DNA of 64,000 nucleotides from Rhodohalobacter sp. SW132 (GCF_003390325.1 NZ_QUOK01000001.1:372001-436000); one strand, 5' to 3'. Counted from the stretch's first letter, positions 26,969 to 38,065 are shown. The notes: a model not told the origin generated them from the sequence alone. Numbers and translations: made by a program.

Positions 26969-27526
26969 TTATGCAACTGGGCCGGCCGGAGCCGCAGATC
27001 CGTTATTCTCCAGTACCTCATCCGGTACATCAAAGAGAACTTTTTCTACGTCCACAATCATTTTCACCGACTCTTTCACTTTTCCGATACCCGACAGATA
27101 TTCGCTTTGGCGGCCCGAACCGAGAGTTGGCACTTCTTCAATCTGTTCGCCGTCAATGTCCGCCACTTCCGATACTTTATCGACAATCACACCCATCAGG
27201 TACTGGTTTTCCTGTACCACGATGATGCACGTCTCTTCGGTATGCTCAATTTCATTCAACCCGAAACGAGTTCTCAAATCCATAACCGGAACAATTTTTC
27301 CGCGCAGATTTAGCACTCCCTTTATGTATGCCGGCATTCGGGGTACCGGGGTGATCGCCATCAGCCCGATAATTTCCTGTACTTTTAATATTTCAATAGC
27401 ATATTCTTCTTTTCCGAGAAAAAAACTGAGAAACTTTCCGCCTTCAACACGAATGACTTTCTCTTCCGCTACTGATTCCTTTTCGATTGTCTGTTCCATG
27501 ACCTTTATTCCAATTTCGTTTTTCAA
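26969..27526 (-). CDS. cheW: Chemotaxis coupling protein CheW
   Basis: 185 aa. The CheW fold spans about residues 25-165 (FLSFFLGKEEYAIEILKVQE IIGLMAITPVPRMPAYIKGV LNLRGKIVPVMDLRTRF, CIIVVQENQYLMGVIVDKVS EVADI). It joins MCPs to CheA. It lies alone between the two MCP genes, with its own sigma-28-like motif upstream and a terminator downstream; it is not in the main che operon. Confidence 0.96.
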   Translation of the reverse strand: MKNEIGIKVMEQTIEKESVAEEKVIRVEGGKFLSFFLGKEEYAIEILKVQEIIGLMAITPVPRMPAYIKGVLNLRGKIVPVMDLRTRFGLNEIEHTEETCIIVVQENQYLMGVIVDKVSEVADIDGEQIEEVPTLGSGRQSEYLSGIGKVKESVKMIVDVEKVLFDVPDEVLENNGSAAPAGPVA

Positions 27527-27588
27527 TCTTAATACAAACTATTCACCTCAATCACAGCAGTTTTCAGCCGCCGCAGAATGTACCGGAT

Positions 27589-27615
27589 TTATCGACTGTC
27601 CGATTTAAACCTTAA
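27589..27615 (-). promoter_or_regulatory. Candidate sigma-28 promoter of cheW
   Basis: Minus strand TTAA (27615-27612), 15 bases, GTCGATAA (27596-27589). An exact match to the shared motif, 63 bases before the cheW ATG. Confidence 0.55.
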
Positions 27616-27716
27616 ACCATTCACCGCAATGTTAATATTTCTGCAGTATGGCGCAGGCTGACAGGAATCGGAATTTATCCGACTCCCATCCTGCACACTT
27701 GTATTCATCAATCTTA

Positions 27717-29417
27717 TCAAAATCCACTAAAATCGTCATCCTCATCAAACGGAATGAGACTTGCCGCCTGCTTTGGTTTTCCAGATGAGTGCCCGTTTCC
27801 ATTCCGCGGACCGACTGTCCGGGTTGAAAGTTCAATCTTTCGGGCATCAAACCGTGTTGGAACTGATGTTTTTGGCTTGATCAGCTTTGGGCCTTGCCCA
27901 TCTGAACCACCCTGACGGCCAACAAGATCAACAAGGCGGCCTACCATATACTGCAGTTCCGACGCCTGGGAAGAGAGCTCTTCCGCTGCACTGGCCGACT
28001 CCTCTGAATTTGATGCGTTATTCTGCACCACTTTATCCATTTCCGTCATTGCCGTGTTGATCTGCTGAATTCCGGTCGCCTGCTCACCAGCAGCAGCTGA
28101 AATCTCTACGACCAGCGTATTTACATCACCAACGCTGCTTGCAATTTTTTCGAGGTTTTCTGAAACCTCTTGTGCTACCGAAATCCCGCGGTTGCTGCTA
28201 TCCTGCGATCGCTCGATCAGTTCGGATGTATTTTTTGCCGCCTGCGCACTTTTGTAAGCCAGGTTTCTCACCTCTTCGGCTACCACAGCAAACCCTTTCC
28301 CGGCTTCACCTGCACGTGCTGCCTCCACCGCAGCATTCAGCGCCAGAAGGTTGGTCTGAAAGGCAATATCATCAATAGTTTTGATAATTTTTGATGTTTC
28401 CATCGATGCCTCTTTGATCTCTTTCATGGTTTCATCCATTCTCCGCATCGCCTTAACACCCTCTTCCACCATTGGCTGCGTCTCTTTCATAGAGCGTTCA
28501 GCGGTTGCGGCATTCTGTGCACTCTGCTTCGTCTGGGCTGACATCTCCTCCAGGGATGATGTGGTCTGTTGCAGTCCGGCTGCCTGTTCGCTTGCGCCTT
28601 CGGCCATCTCCTGGCTCGCTTCAGAAAGCTGACGAGAAGCGGAATCCACCTGCGACGATCCGCTTGCAAGTCCGGAAATAATTTCGCCAAGCGAACGATT
28701 GATCGACCGGGTAATTCTATACCCCATCAGGAAAGCCAGGCCGGCACCCAGAACCAATCCACCCAAACTCAGATTTCTGAAAATCGCCCCCATTGTTGCC
28801 GCCTTTTCTACCTCGGCAGTTCCAATAATTTCATTCAGCTCCACGAGATCTTCAAGCTCATTTGAAAGGATGTAATTAGCCGGAATACTCACCTGGAACT
28901 GGTGCTGTGTCATATTCGCGAGTACTACATCTCTCTGCTCTTCTGTTGGAAGACGGTCAAACTCGCGGGACATCCCGATATAGCGTTCATGCTCCTGTCG
29001 CCAGTCACGAAATGATTCCAGGAATTCTCTGTACTCAATTGCTGCCTGATCTGTCTGTGGAAGCTCCTCGAATATAGCACGAGCCTCATCAAATTCACTC
29101 CAGTACGATTCGATGGTTCGATACACATTATTCCTGTCATCACCACTTACCTCGCGGCTCAGAAGCATTTTCTCCTGTCCATCAATTGCGCGAAGCGCAT
29201 AATTCATTTCACTGAGGCTTTGTACACTCGGCAAACGCACTAATCCAACCTCTTCCATTGCCTGATTGCTGCTGTATGTTACGTAGACCGCAATGCCGCC
29301 CAGTATGATCGTAATGGCTGTCATTACTGAAAAAGCACCTGTTAACCTTGCCCCGATGGTTTTCTCTTTTTTAGAGTTCCCGATTCCTTCGCGATTGAGA
29401 AAATTTAAGTTTGTCAT
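27717..29417 (-). CDS. Methyl-accepting chemotaxis protein with C-terminal CheR-tether-like tail
   Basis: 566-aa receptor. TM1 is at about 25-50, the periplasmic four-helix-bundle sensor follows ([20 protein letters not shown], 4HB/CHASE3-like pattern), TM2 is at about 212-232, again with almost no HAMP ([19 protein letters not shown]). The signalling tip is canonical ([20 protein letters not shown]). The tail is Gly/Asn/Lys-rich and ends in [13 protein letters not shown], almost the same as the other MCP, so both receptors share a C-terminal xZxxZ docking peptide. A sigma-28-like motif lies far upstream at 29774-29800. Confidence 0.95.
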   Translation of the reverse strand: MTNLNFLNREGIGNSKKEKTIGARLTGAFSVMTAITIILGGIAVYVTYSSNQAMEEVGLVRLPSVQSLSEMNYALRAIDGQEKMLLSREVSGDDRNNVYRTIESYWSEFDEARAIFEELPQTDQAAIEYREFLESFRDWRQEHERYIGMSREFDRLPTEEQRDVVLANMTQHQFQVSIPANYILSNELEDLVELNEIIGTAEVEKAATMGAIFRNLSLGGLVLGAGLAFLMGYRITRSINRSLGEIISGLASGSSQVDSASRQLSEASQEMAEGASEQAAGLQQTTSSLEEMSAQTKQSAQNAATAERSMKETQPMVEEGVKAMRRMDETMKEIKEASMETSKIIKTIDDIAFQTNLLALNAAVEAARAGEAGKGFAVVAEEVRNLAYKSAQAAKNTSELIERSQDSSNRGISVAQEVSENLEKIASSVGDVNTLVVEISAAAGEQATGIQQINTAMTEMDKVVQNNASNSEESASAAEELSSQASELQYMVGRLVDLVGRQGGSDGQGPKLIKPKTSVPTRFDARKIELSTRTVGPRNGNGHSSGKPKQAASLIPFDEDDDFSGF

Positions 29418-29962
29418 AGTATCTTATTATTCTTGTTTTGTGCAGTTTTTGAGCGGCTGTAGTTGATATACCACTCCCTGTTTTTTTTCGAATCTTCACC
29501 ATTCTACACAAGAGAACACCACGGCAAAAATTCACTACTAATTCTACATTCCTGCAGTTTCTTCGTATGTTTTTGTTTTTATTTCAAGTGATAAGTGAAA
29601 CATTCCAAATGTTGCACTTATTAATTGAACAGATAAAACCTAAAGCTCTTCTTTTTTATCATATGTCGATATGATGCGTGTTTTTTTACGCACCCTGTTA
29701 CATTATTCTCTCTTTGACCGATGTCTTTTTTTTAATGCACTTCAATCAACTTAGAAAACTCTGTTAAACTGAATTATCGGCGAATATAAGCCTGAGATAA
29801 GTATTCAGAGCCCATACCGGGTGTTTATTTTATTTCAAAACGAATTGGCAAACTGCAACTCAAGAAAAATCAGAACCTTAAATTGCAGGTATTTTTTAAA
29901 AATTCTGAGGCATTCTCAGCAGACTGTATTTTTAATCTTTTCTTAGGCGCATAAAATCAAAG
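29418..29962. other. Gene-free leader region of the second MCP gene
   Basis: AT-rich, without a credible coding frame. It holds the sigma-28-like motif at 29774-29800, which would give an mRNA leader of about 350 bases. No clear hairpin or riboswitch was seen. Confidence 0.5.
29774..29800 (-). promoter_or_regulatory. Candidate sigma-28 promoter of the second MCP gene
   Basis: Minus strand TTAT (29800-29797), 15 bases, GCCGATAA (29781-29774). The -10 box equals the enteric FliA consensus. Confidence 0.45.
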
Positions 29963-30243
29963 GAATGTCGAATATCGAACATCAAACGACGAATCTTGAA
30001 GTGACACCTGTTCGAAATTCGGCGTTCAATATTCAGGATTCGATATTTACCACGGCCACTGCCGGTAGCCTCGTTGATTTTTACCCGCAGGTCAGAAGGA
30101 AGGAAGACACCGCTTGAATGTCGAATATCGAACATCAAACGTCGAATATTGAACGGATCCATTCGAAATTCAGCGTTCAGTATTCAGGGTTCGATATTTT
30201 CACCCACGACCATTCCGGTAGTCTCGATGATTTTTGCCCGCAG
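29963..30243. repeat. 153-bp tandem direct repeat covering the 3' end of cheY
   Basis: Two copies (29963-30115 and 30116-30243 plus) share GAATGTCGAATATCGAACAT, CGTTCA(A/G)TATTCAGG and CCGGTAG(C/T)CTCG(T/A)TGATTTTT, all at a constant 153-base offset. The right copy contains the last 20 or so codons of the cheY gene at 30184-30582. Confidence 0.8.
30020..30098 (-). pseudogene. Fossil 3' end of a cheY copy
   Basis: On the minus strand the left repeat copy translates as LRVKINEATGSGRGKYRILN, which aligns with the end of the neighbouring CheY (LRAKIIETTGMVVGENIEP). Nothing of the receiver core is left. It is most simply a decayed remnant of a tandem duplication that included the cheY tail. Confidence 0.55.
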
Positions 30244-30582
30244 GGTTTCTGGTGTGAAAGGCTTGTGTACAAAACCTGCCTGGCGTTCATTGATAATTTT
30301 GATACGCTTTTCGTTGCTCTCCGTTGAAACAATAAGCACGGGCAGATCCCTTGTATCGGGTTTTGAACGGACAGCTTCAAGCATCTGAAGTCCATCCATT
30401 ACCGGCATATTTACATCTATAAACAGCAGATCAATCCAGTTCTGATCAAGCTGCTCCAGTCCATCCTTTCCGTTTTCTGCTTCAAAAATATCGGCAATTT
30501 CCAACCCGCACATTTTAATTGTACGGATAATCATTTTGCGCATTACTGAACTGTCATCAACTACCAGAATATTGAGTGCCAT
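30184..30582 (-). CDS. CheY-like single-domain response regulator
   Basis: 132-aa receiver. Acidic pair Asp10/Asp11-type (LVVDDSSVMRK), phospho-acceptor in LLFIDVNMPVMDG, Ser/Thr switch in LIVSTESN and the conserved Lys in FVHKPFTPE. The VSTES and FxHK(P/E)FT blocks are shared with the two other CheY-like proteins at 32176 and 32604, so the three are recent paralogues, distinct from the canonical CheY at 37616. Last gene of the che operon, 44 bases after cheB. Its final codons fall inside a repeat unit. Confidence 0.92.
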   Translation of the reverse strand: MALNILVVDDSSVMRKMIIRTIKMCGLEIADIFEAENGKDGLEQLDQNWIDLLFIDVNMPVMDGLQMLEAVRSKPDTRDLPVLIVSTESNEKRIKIINERQAGFVHKPFTPETLRAKIIETTGMVVGENIEP

Positions 30583-30626
30583 CTTTGATCTTTACGAAAT
30601 AATAATTCTGCCATGGATTTCTAGGT

Positions 30627-32173
<1,547 letters not shown>

Positions 32174-32175
32174 AC

Positions 32176-32553
32176 TTACTCCGATTTCAGTTTTTCCATG
32201 ATCTGATCTTCCAGCAGCGATGAGGTAAACTCTTTATGCACAAACCCCATTCCTCTTCTCAGGATAGCATCAATTCGTTTTTCATCGTTTTCGGTGGAGA
32301 CAACCACTGCCGGAATATTTCGCCATTCGGGATGTTCAGCTGCGTAATCGAGCATCTCCATTCCATCCATCACAGGCATATAGATATCCACCAGCATAAG
32401 GTCAATATCATACTCCCCGAGCATATCGAGCCCGATTTTTCCATTTTCCGCCTCATAGACTTCACCCAGCTCTATGCTGCTCTCCATAAGTGTTCGTTTC
32501 AGCACGACCCGCATGGTGGGGTCATCTTCAACAATGAGTACATTGCGTTTCAT
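32176..32553 (-). CDS. CheY-like single-domain response regulator
   Basis: 125-aa receiver with VLIVEDDPTMR, phospho-acceptor in LMLVDIYMPVMDG, VVVSTEND and FVHKEFTSS (the Pro after the conserved Lys is Glu here). Paralogue of 30184 and 32604. It is followed after two bases by the CheX-like gene. Confidence 0.92.
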   Translation of the reverse strand: MKRNVLIVEDDPTMRVVLKRTLMESSIELGEVYEAENGKIGLDMLGEYDIDLMLVDIYMPVMDGMEMLDYAAEHPEWRNIPAVVVSTENDEKRIDAILRRGMGFVHKEFTSSLLEDQIMEKLKSE

Positions 32554-32603
32554 ATTCTTATCTAACTTTTGTTACTCGATTCAGGTACAATACGCCCTGC
32601 TCT

Positions 32604-33011
32604 TCAATTCATGCAAATGGATGCATTGAAGGTTAATTGATCGTTTGAAATTTTATATATTTCTTCCCGAAGCTTTTCCGGTGTAAAAGGTTTATGAATG
32701 AATGCTGTGCCCAGCTTTTCAATCTGCTCAATCATACTGCTGTTACTTTCTGTGGATACAATCAGTATGGGGATGTTTTTGGATACAGAACGATTTCGAA
32801 GCGTATCCAGAACTTCCATGCCATCCATTACAGGCATATAGAGGTCGAGGAGAATCAGATCAATTCTTTCTGTATCTACGTAACGCAGGGCCTCTTCTCC
32901 GTCGGCTGCTTCAAAGATCTCTCCCACGGCAATATCACTGAGTTTCAGCGTTCGCTTCATCATCAGTCTCATTACCGAGCAGTCATCAACTATTAATACA
33001 TTCATTTTCAT
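32604..33011 (-). CDS. CheY-like single-domain response regulator
   Basis: 135-aa receiver with VLIVDDCSVMR, LILLDLYMPVMDG, LIVSTESN and FIHKPFTPE. Third member of the paralogue group in this operon. It has a short non-conserved C-terminal tail. It lies between cheD (36 bases) and the second CheY-like gene. Confidence 0.92.
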   Translation of the reverse strand: MKMNVLIVDDCSVMRLMMKRTLKLSDIAVGEIFEAADGEEALRYVDTERIDLILLDLYMPVMDGMEVLDTLRNRSVSKNIPILIVSTESNSSMIEQIEKLGTAFIHKPFTPEKLREEIYKISNDQLTFNASICMN

Positions 33012-33047
33012 AACGCCACCTTCAACTGTTTTCAGTTATCGTTTGCA

Positions 33048-33575
33048 TCAAACCTGACACCCGATTCCGGTTCCGGTACTCCCAACTTTTGGGGTACTGC
33101 CCGAACCAATCGGTTGTTTATTTATCGTTACCAGCCCGTCGGACAACCGAAGAGTCATGGTTCTTGATTTATTTCCGCCCACATCCTGGTGTTCGATCAT
33201 AAACCCGTTCTTCCACAAAAGCTTTCGCAGCGTTGTGAAATTTCTCTTACCGATTTTGAAATAATCGTCTTCATCATTCTTTTTCATACTGGCACCGCCA
33301 GCTACTGAAATCACAAGATTTTTTTTGCTTGCGCCGAGTGCATAACACCGGTCGAGCAGCAGTGAAAGTCCTGTATCCACATACATCGCGGGCTTCATTT
33401 TCGCCTTTTCCGGATCAGATTTTGCCAGCGGAAGCATCACGTGCAGCAGCCCGCCAACTCCGGCGTACGGATCATATACCGCGATTCCCAGGCAGCTGCC
33501 CAGGGCATAGGTTATGATCTCATCTCCAGGATGAGCTGAAACATGTACATCACTTACTCCAACAACTGTTCTCAT
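33048..33575 (-). CDS. cheD: Chemoreceptor glutamine deamidase CheD
   Basis: 175 aa. The catalytic residues fit Cys28 (LGSCLGIAVYDP), His45 (GLLHVMLPL) and Thr22. CheD deamidates MCP glutamines and can bind CheC-type phosphatases, which fits the two CheX-like genes in the same operon. It starts five bases after cheR. Confidence 0.96.
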   Translation of the reverse strand: MRTVVGVSDVHVSAHPGDEIITYALGSCLGIAVYDPYAGVGGLLHVMLPLAKSDPEKAKMKPAMYVDTGLSLLLDRCYALGASKKNLVISVAGGASMKKNDEDDYFKIGKRNFTTLRKLLWKNGFMIEHQDVGGNKSRTMTLRLSDGLVTINKQPIGSGSTPKVGSTGTGIGCQV

Positions 33576-33580
33576 TCAGA

Positions 33581-34423
33581 TTATCTCCCGGGTTTTTGGT
33601 ACACAGCAGGCTTTATATTCACAAATCCGTGATTTTTCCCTGATACACTTTCTGAGTGCCCCAGGAAAAGATATCCGCCCGGCTCGAGCAGATCATGGAA
33701 TTTTGAAACAAGCTCCATTTGTGTTTGTCTGTTAAAATAGATCATTACATTTCTGCACATAATCACCTGGAACGGACCTTTCAGCGGCCACTTTTCCTGC
33801 AGGTTCAATCGGCCATATGTAATCAAATTCTGAACCTGTTCTTTCACCTGGAATCCACTTTCACCCCCGGGTGGATTCTGAAAATATTTCCTCAGATAGT
33901 AATCCGGCAGATCTTTCACTTTTTCCGGTGTATATATGCCGTCTTTAGCGAACCGAAGCACATCACGCGAGAGATCCGTAGCAAGTATTTTCACTTTAAA
34001 ATCCCTCATAAATTCCCTGTGTTCAAACAATGTCATGGCCATTGTAACCGGCTCTTCACCGGACGAGCAGCCGGCCGACCACCATTTGAATTCCCTCCCT
34101 TTCATGGAAGGAATCACCTCTTCATTCAAAAAATCAAAATGCTGCTTTTCCCGGAAAAAGCTGGTTTTATTGGTCGTAAGCACATCCACCAGGGAGAGAA
34201 ATTCTCCTCCGGTCTCATCATTCTCAACATAATCGAGATATTCCAGAAAACTGCTCACACCTACCTTCCGGATGCGTTTCATCAGCCGCGCCCGAACCAG
34301 AGCTTCTTTCCCTTCATGCAGAAAAATTCCACTGTAGTTGTGAAGCAGTGATTTAACTCTTCCAAAATCTTCTTTGGAGAGAGGGATTTGTGTAAGGTGT
34401 TCTGTTGCGGTATTGGTTTTCAT
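33581..34423 (-). CDS. cheR: Chemotaxis protein methyltransferase CheR
   Basis: 280 aa. N-terminal helical domain, then the SAM-binding motif WSAGCSSGEEP (115-125), TNKTSFFRE (84-92) and CRNVMIYF (223-230). CheR methylates MCP glutamates. The MCP tails here carry xZxxZ peptides that could tether it through its beta-subdomain. A 127-base gap separates it from cheA. Confidence 0.97.
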   Translation of the reverse strand: MKTNTATEHLTQIPLSKEDFGRVKSLLHNYSGIFLHEGKEALVRARLMKRIRKVGVSSFLEYLDYVENDETGGEFLSLVDVLTTNKTSFFREKQHFDFLNEEVIPSMKGREFKWWSAGCSSGEEPVTMAMTLFEHREFMRDFKVKILATDLSRDVLRFAKDGIYTPEKVKDLPDYYLRKYFQNPPGGESGFQVKEQVQNLITYGRLNLQEKWPLKGPFQVIMCRNVMIYFNRQTQMELVSKFHDLLEPGGYLFLGHSESVSGKNHGFVNIKPAVYQKPGR

Positions 34424-34550
34424 CTACTCGTTTTCAAATTGATTGATCACCTGCGAATTCTCCGTTTTCAGAGAACCCTCAGTCACAGGTACAAGTGAAT
34501 TTGTCAGGCAATCGTGTTGCCGCAGCTGCAGCCTGCTTTTCAGTATGCAC

Positions 34551-37088
34551 CTACTGTGCCACGGCTGACGTATCCAGGATCAGGCCTACGCGGCCGTCCC
34601 CTAATATTGCACCGCCGGAAATATGCGGCATCTTCACCATCATGTTTATTGATTTACCCACAAGCTGCTGCTGACCAATTACTTCATCCAGCAGGAGAGC
34701 ATATCGTTTGTTATTATTTTTGATAATCAGCATCGTTCCTTCCAGCAGATCCTCTACAGCGTTCTCAATACTGAACAGCCTGTGCAGCCGGATCACCGGA
34801 ACCGATTCTCCGCGGAATGATACGTGCTCTTTACTGCCCAGCATGGTGTAAATATCATCCTCTACAGCGCGGAATGTCATATCAATATTTATGGTGGGAA
34901 TGATAAACCGCTGATCGCCAACTTTCACCAGCATGCCGTCTGTAATGGCAAGCGTAAATGGAATTTCGAGGGATACTTTTGTTCCTTTACCGGGCTGGGA
35001 ACTCACTTCCACTTTCCCCTGGAGCTGTTCGATCGACCGGCGAACCACATCCATTCCAACGCCGCGACCCGACAGATCGGTAACCTGTTCTGCCGATGAA
35101 AATCCGGGCAGGAAAATCAGGCTGAAAATCTCGCTGTCGGTCAGTTTTTTATCCGGATCTACAAGGCCTTTTTCAATCGCTTTGCTGAGAACTTTATCCT
35201 TATTGATCCCCTTGCCGTCATCCTCGATTTCAATCACCACTTTACCGCCTTCCTGGTAAGCACGCAGCCAGATGTTTGCCGTTTCCGACTTCCCTGAACC
35301 GGCACGTTCTTCCGGGGATTCAATCCCGTGATCGAGTGAGTTCCGGAGCATATGCACCAGCGGCTCGTTTATGATATCCACCATATTCCGGTCAATTTCG
35401 GTATCCTCTCCAACTGTGGAAAATTTTACAGATTTACCGGCCTTTCTTGCCAAATCGCGAACCAGGCGATTCATTTTGTGGAACGTAGCACGCAGCGGAA
35501 CCATTCTCAGAATCAAACTGGTATCCTGCAGTTCACGCAATATCTTTGTGGTGTGATTCACCTTCTTCATCAGGTCTGAATCCTCAGAAATGGATTGGTC
35601 CTGTGCAACGACTGAATGTGCAATCACCAGCTCTCCCACCATATCAATCAGGCGATCGAGACGGCTCACATTTACACGCACGGTTGATTCGGCTTCAGAT
35701 TTGCCTGATGATTTATCTGCAGTTCCGTTCTGCCCTGTATCTGCGTCTTCTGCTGCCGGCTCTCCTCCGGGTGTTTCATTAACTACAGGAGCTACCGGTA
35801 CCGGAGCTCCCTCTTTTTTCATTGCATCTGCCGGAGATACTTCGTTGTCAAAAATATTGTTCAGAATTCTCATGATACGTTCGTATCCGGCCGGTTTTGG
35901 AAGCGGATCACCGCAACCAGAGACCTCAACTACAGCGAGCATTTTTTTCAGAATATCGATCGACTCAAGCGTGATATCCGCACACGCCATATCGAAGGAT
36001 AGATCTCCTTCACGAACCATACTGAGGAGCGTCTCCACGGAGTGCGTAAACTCAGAAATCGGATCCAGTCCCATAAAAGCTGATGTTCCTTTTACGGTAT
36101 GAAAAGAACGAAATACGGTGTTGATGAGCTCATCATTATCGGGAGACTCCTCCAAATCCAGAAGCGCCACTTCAGCAGACTCTACAAGATCGGAACACTC
36201 GGTTACAAACTCTCCAAGCATCGCCTCTTCCGAATCCACCGGAATCACAAAAACCTCTTCTTCCTCAGTTTCTTCTGTCGATTTCAGATCTTTTTCTTCA
36301 GCATCACCGGCCGTTGATGTTTCTTCAGCTGCCGGATCCTGAGACTCATCGCCCCACACCTCGTCCTGCTCTGCTTCTATTGCCTCTTCAGCTTTTTGCG
36401 AAATAAACGCCAGCCAGCCATCCACCGGTTTATCTGCTTGTTCCGCTTCAACAGCTTCTTCATAAGCTGCAATAAGCGCCGGTTTTGCCGCATCAGCAGC
36501 TGTTTCACTCAGATGTTTCAAAATTCTCACAAGAAGGCCGAGTTCCCCGGCAGTTACCTTCTCTTCATTCAGCATCATGATGTTTGATGCCAGGTCATTC
36601 AGCGTAACACCTTTAATTTTATCGTCGTCAACACCGTCTGACTCTTTTTTCTTTGATACAGGTTTTTTGGAGTTTTTCGACTTTGATTTCTCAGCCTGTT
36701 TTTTCGCTTCCTCAACCTCAATAATGGAATCGGCAGACTCTTTGCCACCAGACAATGCCTTTTCAAGCTGCTGGCACGACTGTTCAAAATCTTCCACAGC
36801 AATATTACCATCGGAAAGCATATACTCTCTGATCGTGTTAATTCCCTGCATCGTTGAAGTTTTTACGGCCATAAAGAAATCATCCTCTTCATAGAGGTGC
36901 TTCATCCCCTGCCAGGCGAGGTTGATTAATTTTTGCAGCTGTACTCCTTTATCATCAATCCCACCAATAAATTCTTCGAACTTTGCGCCGGCCACCATAA
37001 CGTTATCCCGGTCGCTTGGAAATACATCCGCCAATGCGCGTATGATTTCCTCAAGTTCCCCGATTTTTCCTTCAGCGTTGTCACTCAT
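34551..37088 (-). CDS. cheA: Chemotaxis histidine kinase CheA with long N-terminal extension
   Basis: 845 aa. The active Hpt domain is not at the N-terminus but at about 285-390 (phospho-acceptor His330 in FRSFHTVKGTSAFMG). Before it are a helical region without the Hpt His (1-112), a Lys-rich linker and a very acidic linker (235-280). After it are P3 (VNVSRLDRLIDMVGELVIAH), the ATPase domain (LVHMLRNSLDHGIE, GRGVGMDVVRRSIE) and the CheW-like P5 domain. No clear P2 CheY-binding domain was seen. It is 16 bases after the cheX gene. Confidence 0.96.
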   Translation of the reverse strand: MSDNAEGKIGELEEIIRALADVFPSDRDNVMVAGAKFEEFIGGIDDKGVQLQKLINLAWQGMKHLYEEDDFFMAVKTSTMQGINTIREYMLSDGNIAVEDFEQSCQQLEKALSGGKESADSIIEVEEAKKQAEKSKSKNSKKPVSKKKESDGVDDDKIKGVTLNDLASNIMMLNEEKVTAGELGLLVRILKHLSETAADAAKPALIAAYEEAVEAEQADKPVDGWLAFISQKAEEAIEAEQDEVWGDESQDPAAEETSTAGDAEEKDLKSTEETEEEEVFVIPVDSEEAMLGEFVTECSDLVESAEVALLDLEESPDNDELINTVFRSFHTVKGTSAFMGLDPISEFTHSVETLLSMVREGDLSFDMACADITLESIDILKKMLAVVEVSGCGDPLPKPAGYERIMRILNNIFDNEVSPADAMKKEGAPVPVAPVVNETPGGEPAAEDADTGQNGTADKSSGKSEAESTVRVNVSRLDRLIDMVGELVIAHSVVAQDQSISEDSDLMKKVNHTTKILRELQDTSLILRMVPLRATFHKMNRLVRDLARKAGKSVKFSTVGEDTEIDRNMVDIINEPLVHMLRNSLDHGIESPEERAGSGKSETANIWLRAYQEGGKVVIEIEDDGKGINKDKVLSKAIEKGLVDPDKKLTDSEIFSLIFLPGFSSAEQVTDLSGRGVGMDVVRRSIEQLQGKVEVSSQPGKGTKVSLEIPFTLAITDGMLVKVGDQRFIIPTINIDMTFRAVEDDIYTMLGSKEHVSFRGESVPVIRLHRLFSIENAVEDLLEGTMLIIKNNNKRYALLLDEVIGQQQLVGKSINMMVKMPHISGGAILGDGRVGLILDTSAVAQ

Positions 37089-37104
37089 AATCGTGGTATC
37101 CGTT

Positions 37105-37602
37105 TTACTTTGATTCAGTCAGCGCCATGTTCACCCAGAATTCTCCGGTAGAACCGCTAAATTTCATCTCTTCTGTTGGCGGCTTATTTGGCATGAAAAG
37201 CGTCAGATCGCTTCCGCGAGTTGCCGTTGGCAGTGAAGATTGCCCGCGAAAGCCAACCGTCTCAACATTTGCGGCGACATCGCCGGCCAGAATATTTGAT
37301 ATCTCACCAACGAGATCTCCCATATCATCACTCTCAAATGGGAGTTCCATTCCAACAAAAATTTCTGATAATGATATAGCCGTATCTTTTGGAATAACAA
37401 TCATCAGCGAAAGTGTGTGATCGGGATTAAAAACTGCAATATTTCCGATTACACCATTTACGGGGCCGCTCTTTCCGCTGTCTGGTATGTATACGGGGTT
37501 ATCACCACAAATGGATGTAAATGTATTGATTACTGATTCTTTCACGAGATCCACGATTTCAACGGGAATCTCTTTTACGTCTTCTAAACTTTTGGGGATC
37601 AT
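37105..37602 (-). CDS. CheX-family phosphatase-like protein
   Basis: 165 aa. It has the CheX-type motif ExxN in MGDLVGEISNILAGDVAANV (EISN) and CheX-like strands (GVIGNIAVFNPDHTLSLMIV). It lies between the canonical CheY (13 bases) and CheA (16 bases), so it likely acts as the CheY-P phosphatase in place of CheZ. Second CheX/CheC-type gene of the operon. Confidence 0.78.
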   Translation of the reverse strand: MIPKSLEDVKEIPVEIVDLVKESVINTFTSICGDNPVYIPDSGKSGPVNGVIGNIAVFNPDHTLSLMIVIPKDTAISLSEIFVGMELPFESDDMGDLVGEISNILAGDVAANVETVGFRGQSSLPTATRGSDLTLFMPNKPPTEEMKFSGSTGEFWVNMALTESK

Positions 37603-37615
37603 TTTTTTAAATTAT

Positions 37616-38065
37616 TTAAGATTTCAGGATGCTTTTGAAAAAGCTTTTTTCCTCTTCCTCCTCCTCTTCTCCGACAATATTCCCATCGTCATCAAAGTAT
37701 CGGCTGATCGTCTGGTACATTTTATCGGCTGTAAAAGGTTTTGTGATGTACTCGTTCGCACCTCCCTCATTCAACGCCTTGTCTACTTTCCCCATTGATT
37801 TTTCTGCTGTTACCATAATGATTGGAATGTGGTCATTGTCACCCATTTCCCGAATCGCTTTTGAGAACTCCACACCGGTCATATTTGGCATGTTCCAGTC
37901 CACAAACATAATCTCAATCTCGTTACTGAACTTATCCAGCGCATCCTGGCCGTCCATCGCCTCCACATACTCGAACTCAGCAAGCATAAGCTGATCGAGC
38001 GCACGTTTTACCGCACTTCTCATTATTTTTGAATCATCAACAACAAGTGCCTTCACTTTGCCCAT
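37616..38065 (-). CDS. cheY: Chemotaxis response regulator CheY (canonical)
   Basis: 149 aa from the ATG at 38065, chosen over 38110 because a strong AAGGAG lies seven bases before it. It has the classic CheY pattern (VVDDSKIMRSAVKRAL, MFVDWNMPNMTG, IMVTAEKS, NEYITKPFTADKM). A tail of seven Glu plus KSFFKSILKS follows the receiver and is unusual. First gene of the che operon; a sigma-28-like motif is at 38253-38279. Confidence 0.95.
   Translation of the reverse strand: MGKVKALVVDDSKIMRSAVKRALDQLMLAEFEYVEAMDGQDALDKFSNEIEIMFVDWNMPNMTGVEFSKAIREMGDNDHIPIIMVTAEKSMGKVDKALNEGGANEYITKPFTADKMYQTISRYFDDDGNIVGEEEEEEEKSFFKSILKS

Noticed and set aside
29932-30162. 76-codon minus-strand frame next to cheY
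   Set aside because: It is the translation of the tandem repeat; part matches the tail of CheY, so it is a fossil, not an independent gene.
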